A stretch of DNA of 35,235 nt from Acidobacteriota bacterium (lineage in GTDB: Bacteria > Acidobacteriota > Holophagae > Acanthopleuribacterales > Acanthopleuribacteraceae), in assembly GCA_002747255.1 (NCBI GenBank), contig PDUC01000009.1:1-35235 (forward strand). The letters are read 5' to 3'. Shown piece by piece: positions 7,775-15,048 of the stretch. A program made the position numbers and the translations under genes. Position 1 is the stretch's first letter. Each line of letters begins with the position of its first letter. Under the pieces are notes generated by a model. That model was not told the DNA's origin and ran no database searches. It was given only the letters and a program-made list of their open reading frames with translations.

Positions 7775-8128
7775 ATGGAATTATACAAAGAAAGTGATTA
7801 TGAATTGCCAATTATCAATCAATGGGAGAAAGTAGTGCATTGGTTGTTGAATACAACAGAAAAGTTTCCTAAACGCGTTCGATTTACCCTGTCCAACAGA
7901 ATTATCAATTTATCATTGGATTTTTACGAAGACCTGATTCATGCGCGCTATTCAAGAAAGAAGAAAGACATTCTAATCAGAGGTAATATCAAGCTGGAGC
8001 AACTGAGATTGCTGCTGCGTATTTGTAGTGAAGCCAGGTTTTACTCACAAAAGCAAAACGAGTATGCCATGAGAAGCATTTTCGAAACAGGAAAAATGCT
8101 CGGTGGATGGATAAAAACAGTGGATTAA
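7775..8128 (+). CDS. avd: Avd-family accessory variability determinant
   Basis: The 117-residue product is predicted all-helical and rich in basic residues, with pattern features of Avd proteins: an N-terminal helix ..W.KVVHWLLNTTEKFPKRVRFTLSNRI and a central amphipathic stretch with KLEQLRLLLRICSEARF. In the Bordetella phage DGR, Avd forms a pentameric four-helix-bundle barrel that binds the RT and template RNA and is required for mutagenic cDNA synthesis. ATG 7775 follows GAGGAG (7761-7766) at normal spacing. The stop is 1 nt before the RT start, so translation is coupled. Assignment rests on pattern and context. Confidence 0.88.
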   Translation: MELYKESDYELPIINQWEKVVHWLLNTTEKFPKRVRFTLSNRIINLSLDFYEDLIHARYSRKKKDILIRGNIKLEQLRLLLRICSEARFYSQKQNEYAMRSIFETGKMLGGWIKTVD

Positions 8129-8129
8129 T

Positions 8130-9149
8130 ATGAGGCGTTTCGGCCATCTTTTTCCAAGTATAACATGCTATCAAAATTTGATCAGGGCATCCAAGAAAGC
8201 ACAAAGAGGAAAGTGTCATCGCCCAGAGGTTGCCGAGTTTTGCTTTTCTCGTGAAAAACACTGTTTACAACTGCAGAACGAACTGCAAAATGGAACGTAT
8301 CGACAAACGCCATACCGCATCTTCAAAATTTATGAACCCAAGGAAAGGCAAATATCGATTGTCGCCTTTCGAGACAGGGTTGTACACCATGCTATTTTTA
8401 ATATTATTGATCCCATCATCGAAAGGCGTTTTATTGCCGATACTTATGCTTGTCGAAAAGGGAAGGGTGTTCATTCGGCATTGAAGCGCAGCCAATATTT
8501 TTCCCAAAAGTTCAGATATGTAATGAAAAATGATATACGCAGCTACTTTAACAGTGTTTCCCATGACGTTATTAAAAATTTACTTAGAAGAATTTTCAAA
8601 GATCCAGAGCTTATGGAGCTTTTGGATATGATTATTGACTATCCCATTCCCGGCGGGCAGCCAAACAAGGGATTGCCAATAGGAAATCTCAGCAGTCAGT
8701 ATTTTGCCAATATGTATCTGGGGCAGTTGGATTCTTATTTGAAAGGTCACATTGGGATAAAAGGTTATTTGCGGTATATGGATGATTTTTTAATTTATTC
8801 CAACAGTAAAGAAGAACTGCATGAGATTCAGGTTGTGATAAGAGGCTTTTTAAAAGAAAAGCTGCAACTGACATTAAAGCATCCTGAAGGAATCTTGATA
8901 CCTGTGCAACACGGTATCAATTTTCTGGGTTTCAGGGTTTATCCACGGATGATAAGGCTTCAAGGCATTAAGAAACGCAACCTGATTCAGCAATTAAAGC
9001 AAAAATCGAAGATGCTGGATCTTGGGAAAATATCAGAGCGGGATTTTCAAAGTTCAGCAGCGGCCATGCTGGGACACATAGGTCATTGTCAAACAAAAAG
9101 ACTCTGTCAATCCTGGTTCAGCCAAAATTATCAGCTTTTTTCAGGTTAA
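8130..9149 (+). CDS. DGR reverse transcriptase
   Basis: The 339-residue product is a group-II-intron-related reverse transcriptase of DGR type. It has the first catalytic aspartate in VMKNDIRSYFNSV (D135), the DGR signature IGNLSSQYFANMYL (184-197; the family shows [IVL]GxxxSQ here), and the YMDD box at 216-219 followed by FLIYS. INFLGFRV (~263-270) follows as the next RT motif. There is no maturase or endonuclease domain. Length is close to the usual 300-400. It starts 1 nt after the avd stop. The enzyme copies the TR RNA with errors opposite adenine. All visible catalytic residues are intact, so it should be active. Confidence 0.96.
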   Translation: MRRFGHLFPSITCYQNLIRASKKAQRGKCHRPEVAEFCFSREKHCLQLQNELQNGTYRQTPYRIFKIYEPKERQISIVAFRDRVVHHAIFNIIDPIIERRFIADTYACRKGKGVHSALKRSQYFSQKFRYVMKNDIRSYFNSVSHDVIKNLLRRIFKDPELMELLDMIIDYPIPGGQPNKGLPIGNLSSQYFANMYLGQLDSYLKGHIGIKGYLRYMDDFLIYSNSKEELHEIQVVIRGFLKEKLQLTLKHPEGILIPVQHGINFLGFRVYPRMIRLQGIKKRNLIQQLKQKSKMLDLGKISERDFQSSAAAMLGHIGHCQTKRLCQSWFSQNYQLFSG

Positions 9150-9202
9150 TTAGATCAAGTGAACAGGCTAGTTTTTAAAAGACAAGTCATTTTGCAAGTA
9201 CA

Positions 9203-9247
9203 CCTCTGTATCTTCTTCGAGCAAACAGCCTACCAAAGATACAGAGG
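9203..9247. repeat. 12-bp perfect hairpin in the TR-RT spacer
   Basis: CCTCTGTATCTT (9203-9214) is perfectly complementary to AAGATACAGAGG (9236-9247) around a 21-nt loop. Neither side has an adjacent T-run. It lies 3' of the TR in the template-RNA direction, where DGR RNAs carry structured spacer. It would also be near the 3' end of the RT mRNA, so a stabilising role there is possible. Confidence 0.6.
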
Positions 9248-9351
9248 CTTACGGTCTTTGGCCATCTACAATGGCGCGGGACAAGAATCGGGAAACAGCA
9301 GGTGCTCTGTGTTGGCAACCGTGATCACCAACAAACTCGCTTTCCTGTTTG

Positions 9352-9486
9352 CTCACAAGGCGGAAGCCCAAGTTCCTGTTGCGGTTATCCGGCGTATTCC
9401 TGTTGCGATTGGCCGAGCGGCAGTTCCTGGCGTCGTTCCAATAGCTGCCCCCACGATTGACGCGATTCTCGCCAGAAGCAGGGCCT
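9352..9486 (-). repeat. DGR template repeat (TR), inverted relative to VR and RT
   Basis: The reverse complement of this segment matches VR 6854-6988 over 135 nt. In the VR frame it carries ten AAY (Asn) codons, eight of which are altered in the VR; AAY codons cannot mutate to stops by adenine substitution alone. Identity to the VR ends sharply at 9352 and 9486. A plus-strand open frame running through the TR is a mirror of the template and not a gene. Confidence 0.95.
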
Positions 9487-9506
9487 CTTCAGATTCTTGT
9501 CCTGAA

Positions 9507-9523
9507 TGGATGTAATACATCCA
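9507..9523. repeat. 17-bp palindrome beside the TR
   Basis: TGGATGTA (9507-9514) and TACATCCA (9516-9523) flank a single centre base. It lies 20 nt outside the TR, between TR and the predicted minus-strand promoter. It could be an operator or a small leader structure of the template RNA. Confidence 0.4.
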
Positions 9524-9598
9524 GCTGAAAGCTCAGAATAGATTGTGGCTTTAACGATTCAATAATGGATCACCCGTTTCTGAGAATCCAGTTGTGAT

Positions 9599-9607
9599 AT
9601 TATACCA
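9599..9607 (-). promoter_or_regulatory. Extended -10 promoter candidate for the template RNA
   Basis: Read on the minus strand this is TGGTATAAT, a perfect TATAAT with the TGn extension. The -35 region at 17-nt spacing (ATGAAC) is weak, which extended -10 promoters tolerate. It is directed into the TR, about 110 nt away. Confidence 0.55.
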
Positions 9608-9654
9608 GCAGACTTATTGGCGTTCATACCGGACACGTCATTACAAATTAAGAA

Positions 9655-9870
9655 GGAACCACTGAATACAGATAAACACATGTATTTTATAAGAAAGTCA
9701 TTCGCAAAACATTGGTAATGCATTTGAGGTTCTGAACGCCATTCATTAATCAATAAACCAATATTCGGTTATTCCATTCAATTCATTCGTGTGAATTCGT
9801 GTTCATTCGTGGTTAAAAAACATCAGTGTCCATCTGTGTCCATCAGTGGTTAAAAAAATATCTGTGGTTA
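9655..9870. repeat. Single copy of the dispersed ~200-bp repeat
   Basis: It starts GGAACCACTGAATACAGA, a diverged left end, and closes with GTCCATCAGTGGTT plus an extra TATCTGTGGTT. It has the same orientation as the other arrays. It lies just beyond the TR promoter and marks the outer edge of the DGR cassette. Confidence 0.8.
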
Positions 9871-10038
9871 CAAAACAGTTAAGACATAAAACAGGTGTCT
9901 GTCCCATAAGAGATCCAACCGATATGACTAAAAACAATAGATATTCCAAAAAAAATGCAAGCGGTGTGAACCGAAAGCTGCTCCTGGCGTATGTACATGG
10001 TGTAAAATAGGACTCTAATTCGCATTCAGGGTGTATCG
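9871..10038. other. Upstream region of the RND operon
   Basis: Non-coding. TAAAAT at 10003-10008 could be a -10, but no good -35 pairs with it. I do not see a clear operator. Confidence 0.3.
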
Positions 10039-11328
10039 ATGACATTTAGTAAGAAGTTTTTAATTGGTTCCTTTGTTCTCATTCTCATGGTGCTGGGCGG
10101 TTATGCCATCTATTCCCGTTCCAATCCCTCAACATCGGTTGAGCAAGGCCAGGCCTCTGTTGCGGAGGAAACCCTAACTCAAGATCCGTCTGCCCGCAAA
10201 AATGGTCAGGCCTATCAAAGCCTGGATAAGAGTTTTGGAAGCAAGGAAACACCTATCCCTGTCTCGGCTGAGCCCGTTCAGTTTGGCACGCTGATACAGA
10301 AAGTGATTGCGCAGGGGCAGGTTTATTCCTATCAAAAAGCCGATCTGGTCAGTGAAGTTTCCGGGAAACTGGTTGCGCTTCATGTGCACGACGGTCAGAG
10401 GGTGGCGAAGGGCGATCTTCTGGCGGAAATCGATGATCGCGCTTTTCAATTGGCTTACGAGGAAGCTCAAGCCAGATATTTAAGCGCGGTTGCGGATTAC
10501 CTCGTTTACGAGCAGAGCAGTGAAACGGTTGAAACGGCGGTTCAAGCCCAGCAAGAGCGCAGAGAGGAGATTCAGAAGAAACTGAAAGCGGGCGACATAT
10601 CAGAGGAAAACTACCGTCAAAAGAGTTTTCTGCTGGATTTAGAGAGTATCAAATCCGGTGGGAGGCGAAGTGAAGTCGTGGCTGCCCGCACACTGGATCA
10701 GGCCCGCATTCAGAAGGACAAAGCCAAGCTGGATTGGGATAAATGCCAAATCAAGGCGCCGTTCAATGGCGTTATTTTCAACGTTCAGGTGACAGAGGGA
10801 CAGCTCATCTCATCCAACACCCAACTCTTCCACTTAATGAACATGGAAGACCTGGTGGTGAAAGCCAGGGTTCTGGAATCCGAAATCGGACAAATTGAAG
10901 AGGGCAGGGAGGCCGCCATTGAATTTCCCGCCCTGGCGGATCTGGGCAGCGTGAAGGGAAAAATTAAAGCGGTCAGTCCCTATGTGAATCCCAGCGATAA
11001 AACCATTGAAACGGTGCTCTCCATCGATTCCACCAGCCCGAGGATTCTGCCCGGCATGTTTGCCGAAGTTCACCTGGATGCCACGGTTTACGAAAATCAG
11101 CTGATGGTTCCCAAGAATGCCATTCTGCCCAGAGACGATCGCAAGGTTATCTTTGTTGTCGGCGATGACAGCCGGGCGAAATGGCTCTATGTGAAGACGG
11201 GCCCTGAAAACGAGTCCATGGTTACCATTACAGACGGGAAGCTGAAAGAAGGCGATATGGTGCTGACGGACAATCACTTCACCATGGGCCACGGCACCCT
11301 GGTTTCGGTATCGAAAAAGAAGCAATAA
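10039..11328 (+). CDS. RND efflux periplasmic adaptor (membrane fusion protein)
   Basis: The 429-residue product is an HlyD/AcrA-type adaptor that would join an inner-membrane RND pump to an outer-membrane channel. The N-terminal helix (~7-26) anchors it in the inner membrane; there is no lipobox Cys. The lipoyl half-motif lies around 100-135 (SGKLVALHVHDGQRVAKGDLL), its partner around 235-275 (KAPFNGVIFNVQVTEGQLI), with an alpha-hairpin between, then beta-barrel and membrane-proximal domains. It starts an operon with two permeases; the next gene begins 3 nt after its stop. Substrate cannot be told from sequence, and no outer-membrane channel gene is in the window. Confidence 0.9.
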   Translation: MTFSKKFLIGSFVLILMVLGGYAIYSRSNPSTSVEQGQASVAEETLTQDPSARKNGQAYQSLDKSFGSKETPIPVSAEPVQFGTLIQKVIAQGQVYSYQKADLVSEVSGKLVALHVHDGQRVAKGDLLAEIDDRAFQLAYEEAQARYLSAVADYLVYEQSSETVETAVQAQQERREEIQKKLKAGDISEENYRQKSFLLDLESIKSGGRRSEVVAARTLDQARIQKDKAKLDWDKCQIKAPFNGVIFNVQVTEGQLISSNTQLFHLMNMEDLVVKARVLESEIGQIEEGREAAIEFPALADLGSVKGKIKAVSPYVNPSDKTIETVLSIDSTSPRILPGMFAEVHLDATVYENQLMVPKNAILPRDDRKVIFVVGDDSRAKWLYVKTGPENESMVTITDGKLKEGDMVLTDNHFTMGHGTLVSVSKKKQ

Positions 11329-11331
11329 GAC

Positions 11332-14300
11332 ATGATCAAACTATCGCTCAATCGACCGGTAACCATCTTCATGGTGGTTCTCCTCATCCTTGTTTTCGGG
11401 ATGATCAGCTACACAAGGCTCGGCAGGGATCTTCTGCCCGACATTGCCTATCCATCGCTCACGGTTCTGACCGATTACGAAGGGGCAGCGCCGCAGGAAG
11501 TGGAGGAGTTCATCACCAAGCGGCTCGAGTCGGCTCTGGCCACGGTGCAGGGCAAGCGACGCCTGACCAGTGTTTCCAGAGAAGGCGTTTCACTCATCAC
11601 CATCGAGTTTGACTGGGGTGAAGACATGCAGATCGCCACGCTGAATGTCCGGGAAAAGCTGGACGGCGCGCGCTATCAGCAGGGTTTCCCCGAAGATGCC
11701 GATCGACCCAATATCCTGCGTTGGGACCCCTCTTCCAAACCCATTGTAGGGCTGGCCATTCACGCCCCGGGAACGCTGGTGCAACTGAAGGACGGCGTCA
11801 AGGAGCTGATTAAACCCCGGCTGGAACAGATTGACGGCGTTGCGCTGGCTCAGTTGAGCGGTGAAGTTGAACGCGTCATTGAAGTGGAAGTCGATCGCGA
11901 GAAACTGGTTCTCTTTAACTTGACCCTGGACGATATCGGCAACGCCATTCAGGCCGGCAATGCCACCATTGCCGGCGGCAGCATCAAAAAGGGGCGATAC
12001 CGATACTCGCTGCGCACACTGGGTGAGTTCAACTCCGAGAGTGACATCGGCGATGTGGTCGTCACCCGCAGAAACGGCACCTTAATTCGCGTCAAGGATG
12101 TTGCGGTCATTCAGGATACCATCAAGGACCGCGAGAGCATGGCCTTCGTCAACGGAAAGGAGGCGGTTGGTCTTTTAGTCTACAAGGAATCGGGCGCCAA
12201 CACCATTGAAGTGACGCGAGAGATCAAACGCGTTATTGAAAGTCTGAACATCGAATTTCAAAATTACAACATCACCCTGGCCTTTGAAGATGCCAAGTTC
12301 ATTGAACAAGCCTTGACCAATGTTTGGGTGTCCATTCTTTTTGGCGGTGTTTTTGCCTTTCTGGTGCTCGTTCTCTTCCTGGGCGACCTGAAATCGCCCT
12401 TCTTTATTTTCATCAGCATTCCCATCGCACTGATAACAACTCTGGTGCTCATGGACCGCTTCCACCTGACACTCAACTTGATGTCGCTGGGCGGTCTTGC
12501 CCTGGGCATCGGTATGCTGGTGGATAACAGCATTGTGGTGCTGGAAAATATCTACCGATACCTGGGCCTGGGTAAAACACCCATGAACGCGGCCTTTCTG
12601 GGTGCCCGCGAGGTGGCGGCACCTGTTTCGGCATCCACACTGACCACGATTGCGGTTTTCTTTCCCATTATCTACCTGCAGGGCATTGCCGGAGCACTCT
12701 TTGGAGAACAGGCCTTAACGGTCACCTTTTCACTGCTCTCGTCCCTGTTGGTATCGCTCACGGTTTTACCTGTTTTGACTGCCCTGGCGGAGATTATGAA
12801 AGGGCGTCACACGCCAGGCGTTCAAATAAAACCTCTGGTGGAACTGGAGCGCGTCGCCAATCCCCGTCATTTTTGGTACTGGAAATGGTGGGAATGGCTC
12901 ATTCTCTTTATCGCCGCGGTGGGTGCGGCCTCCTACTTCAAAATGGAGTGGATGGTTATTTTATACATAGGCCTGGGTTTACTGGTTCTTCCCTTTGCCC
13001 TGTTCTGTCTCAAATGGATTCTAACCCTCTTCCTCAGCTGGTTTTTCCAGTTGGTGTCCCTGCTCTTTGCCGCCACAATCGGCGGGATTCAATGGGTGAT
13101 CGACGTGCTCATCCTGCCCGTGTTCAACAGCGGTTATCGTTTATTCTTTTGGGTTTACCACCGTGTCCTGATATGGAGTCTCGATCGAAAAGCGATTGTA
13201 CTGGTCTTTGCCTTCATGCTGCTGGGAATCAGCTTTTTCGGTGCCAAACAGCTTAAGAAAGAGCTCATGCCGAGATCGGCAACGGGTCAGTTCTCCATTG
13301 AATTGAGGCTGCCTCCGGGAACCGCCATTGAAGTCACGTCTGAGGTTGCCGCGAAATGCGAGCGCAAGCTGCTTGAAGATCAAGCGGTGGAAGTCGTGTT
13401 CGTTCAGATCGGTGAGAACGAAGCCGATTTGGCCGATCTCCTCAAGGAATCGGGTACGCATCGCGCTGTTATGAATGTCAAACTGAAAGAACACGCCATT
13501 TCACTGGATGAGGTACGCAGGTTATCGAATGAAATGAGATCGTTTGCGGCCAGGTTTGAGGGCTTGAAATTGAGTTTTACCGAGTCCGAGTCCTCCTTTG
13601 AAGATCTCCTGGCCAGTGAAGGTGGCAGCGGTCTGGTGGTTCGCATTGAAGCCGAGCGGTTTGAAGATCTGGAAACCACCAATAACATGGTGATGCAGGC
13701 GTTATCGGCAATACCGGAGTTGAGAGATTTGAAAACCAGCTACGCGCGCGATTTCCCCCAAATGCAGATCACGCTCAATCGGGATGCCATTTTCAAGTAC
13801 GGGTTCAGTATTCGTGAAGTGGGCAGCTTCCTGGCCGGGGGCATGCGCGGTGAAGTGGCCACCGAGTTCAAGGAATTCGACAAGAAAATCGATGTCCGCG
13901 TTCGCTTCTCAGAAGAAGACCGGGCGGCTTTCGACCGCATATTAAAAACCTCGTTAACGTCCTCAGAGGGCACCATCGTTCCTCTTTCCCACCTTTTGAA
14001 CATTGAAGTGGTGAAAGGGCTGAGAGAAATTCTGCGTTACAATCAGAAGAGAGTCGCGCTGATTTCGGCCAATCTCGCCGGGGTGAAAATTTCCGAAATG
14101 GTTCCCCGCGTGGAGGCTGTTCTGGCTGATTTGTCTTATCCGGAAGGGGTCTCACGTCCGGTGATTTCCGGTGAACAGGAAGGTATTCAAAAATCCTTTT
14201 CTCAATTGGCATTCGCTCTGCTGCTCTCCATTGTGCTGGTTTACATGATTATGGCGGGCCAGTTCGAGTCCTTGAAACACCCGTTTATCGTCATCCTGAC

Positions 14301-14958
14301 CGTGCCCATGGGTATGATCGGCACCGTTTTCATGCTTTACACGTTTGATTTAACCTTAAACATTATGTCGATCATCGGTTTAATTGTTTTAAGCGGCATT
14401 GTGGTCAATGATGCCATTGTTAAAATTGATTTCATCAATCAGGCCATGAAAGAGGGGAAGGGGTTGCGTGAATCGATTCTGCAGGCTTCCGAAGTCAGGT
14501 TGCGCCCCATTCTGATGACAACAGCCACCACCGTGCTGGGTTTGGTGCCCATGGCGACCGGTCTCTTGAGCTGGATGGCCTCACTGAGTGTCTTGAAGGC
14601 TCCCATTGCCTGGGCGGATGCCAAGCTGCTGAAGATGGGCTTCATGACCTTGTCACAGCTCTTCAGCGGTCAGGGTGCCGAAATACAGCGGCCCCTGGCG
14701 CTGGTGGTCATTGGCGGTCTGATCTGTGCCACCATGATGACCCTGATTCTCATTCCCGTTTTCTACGAACTGTTTACATTGGATCAACCTGTTCTGGAAC
14801 CCGCAGCACCTTTGGATCATCAAGCTGAGGATCACCAAGCTGAGGGAAAAGAAGAAGGCGAGGTGGAAAAAAGGCAGATGGCCAGCAGTCAAAGCAGTGA
14901 GAAAAAAGAAACAAAAAAGCATAGTCAGGATCAAGATGGGGTTGAACGAGATGCTTAG
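11332..14958 (+). CDS. RND-family efflux permease with extra hydrophobic insert
   Basis: The 1208-residue product belongs to the AcrB/HAE1 superfamily of proton-driven pumps. The N-terminus IKLSLNRPVTIFMVV is typical, and TM4 contains GMLVDNSIVVLENI with the proton-relay Asp near residue 398. The second half repeats the fold, with IIGLIVLSGIVVNDAIVKID in TM10. It is longer than the usual ~1030 residues for two reasons. About 130 residues with several hydrophobic spans are inserted after TM6 (~490-620), and the C-terminus carries a ~50-residue charged tail (EDHQAEGKEEGEVEK). A second short insert lies before the last helix (LLSWMASLSVLKAP). It is probably coupled to the preceding adaptor and acts with the next permease. 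Confidence 0.92.
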   Translation: MIKLSLNRPVTIFMVVLLILVFGMISYTRLGRDLLPDIAYPSLTVLTDYEGAAPQEVEEFITKRLESALATVQGKRRLTSVSREGVSLITIEFDWGEDMQIATLNVREKLDGARYQQGFPEDADRPNILRWDPSSKPIVGLAIHAPGTLVQLKDGVKELIKPRLEQIDGVALAQLSGEVERVIEVEVDREKLVLFNLTLDDIGNAIQAGNATIAGGSIKKGRYRYSLRTLGEFNSESDIGDVVVTRRNGTLIRVKDVAVIQDTIKDRESMAFVNGKEAVGLLVYKESGANTIEVTREIKRVIESLNIEFQNYNITLAFEDAKFIEQALTNVWVSILFGGVFAFLVLVLFLGDLKSPFFIFISIPIALITTLVLMDRFHLTLNLMSLGGLALGIGMLVDNSIVVLENIYRYLGLGKTPMNAAFLGAREVAAPVSASTLTTIAVFFPIIYLQGIAGALFGEQALTVTFSLLSSLLVSLTVLPVLTALAEIMKGRHTPGVQIKPLVELERVANPRHFWYWKWWEWLILFIAAVGAASYFKMEWMVILYIGLGLLVLPFALFCLKWILTLFLSWFFQLVSLLFAATIGGIQWVIDVLILPVFNSGYRLFFWVYHRVLIWSLDRKAIVLVFAFMLLGISFFGAKQLKKELMPRSATGQFSIELRLPPGTAIEVTSEVAAKCERKLLEDQAVEVVFVQIGENEADLADLLKESGTHRAVMNVKLKEHAISLDEVRRLSNEMRSFAARFEGLKLSFTESESSFEDLLASEGGSGLVVRIEAERFEDLETTNNMVMQALSAIPELRDLKTSYARDFPQMQITLNRDAIFKYGFSIREVGSFLAGGMRGEVATEFKEFDKKIDVRVRFSEEDRAAFDRILKTSLTSSEGTIVPLSHLLNIEVVKGLREILRYNQKRVALISANLAGVKISEMVPRVEAVLADLSYPEGVSRPVISGEQEGIQKSFSQLAFALLLSIVLVYMIMAGQFESLKHPFIVILTVPMGMIGTVFMLYTFDLTLNIMSIIGLIVLSGIVVNDAIVKIDFINQAMKEGKGLRESILQASEVRLRPILMTTATTVLGLVPMATGLLSWMASLSVLKAPIAWADAKLLKMGFMTLSQLFSGQGAEIQRPLALVVIGGLICATMMTLILIPVFYELFTLDQPVLEPAAPLDHQAEDHQAEGKEEGEVEKRQMASSQSSEKKETKKHSQDQDGVERDA

Positions 14959-15048
14959 TGTTGCTCTTCTCTTCTCCCGGCCCTGCATGGCTGAATGGGT
15001 GTTTTTATCCCAAGATGACATGTCAACCTTCCTTTCGGGAGTGTCCCT

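Larger units (their letters stand above)
9200..9592 (-). ncRNA. Predicted DGR template RNA (antisense to the cassette)
   Basis: The TR reads in the VR sense only on the minus strand, so the template RNA must be transcribed leftward. An extended -10 on that strand (9607-9599) would start it near 9592. It would carry a ~105-nt leader, the TR (9486-9352) and a spacer with a 12-bp hairpin (9247-9203). Ends are estimates. In characterised DGRs the spacer next to the TR 3' end folds and primes or templates cDNA synthesis. Confidence 0.55.
3519..9607. other. Complete diversity-generating retroelement cassette
   Basis: The order is target gene with 3' variable repeat, HRDC gene, avd-like gene, reverse transcriptase, then a template repeat on the opposite strand. 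The diagnostic feature is the TR/VR pair, which differs at 15 positions, all adenines in the TR. In known DGRs the RT copies the TR RNA with adenine-directed errors and the cDNA replaces the VR (mutagenic retrohoming), while the TR stays unchanged. All required parts are intact here. The cassette lies between repeat copies at 3179-3420 and 9655-9870. The HRDC, Avd and RT genes look richer in A+T than the first two-thirds of the target gene. Confidence 0.93.

Noticed and set aside
8130-9149. Reading the RT as a retron or group II intron RT
   Set aside because: The IGNLSSQ signature, Avd/HRDC neighbours and adenine-biased TR/VR pair identify a DGR. There is no msr/msd-like structure and no maturase domain.
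9159-9515. Plus-strand open frame of 118 codons across the TR
   Set aside because: It is the mirror strand of the template repeat. A matching frame appears opposite the VR (6678-7265, minus), and neither has a ribosome site or family resemblance.
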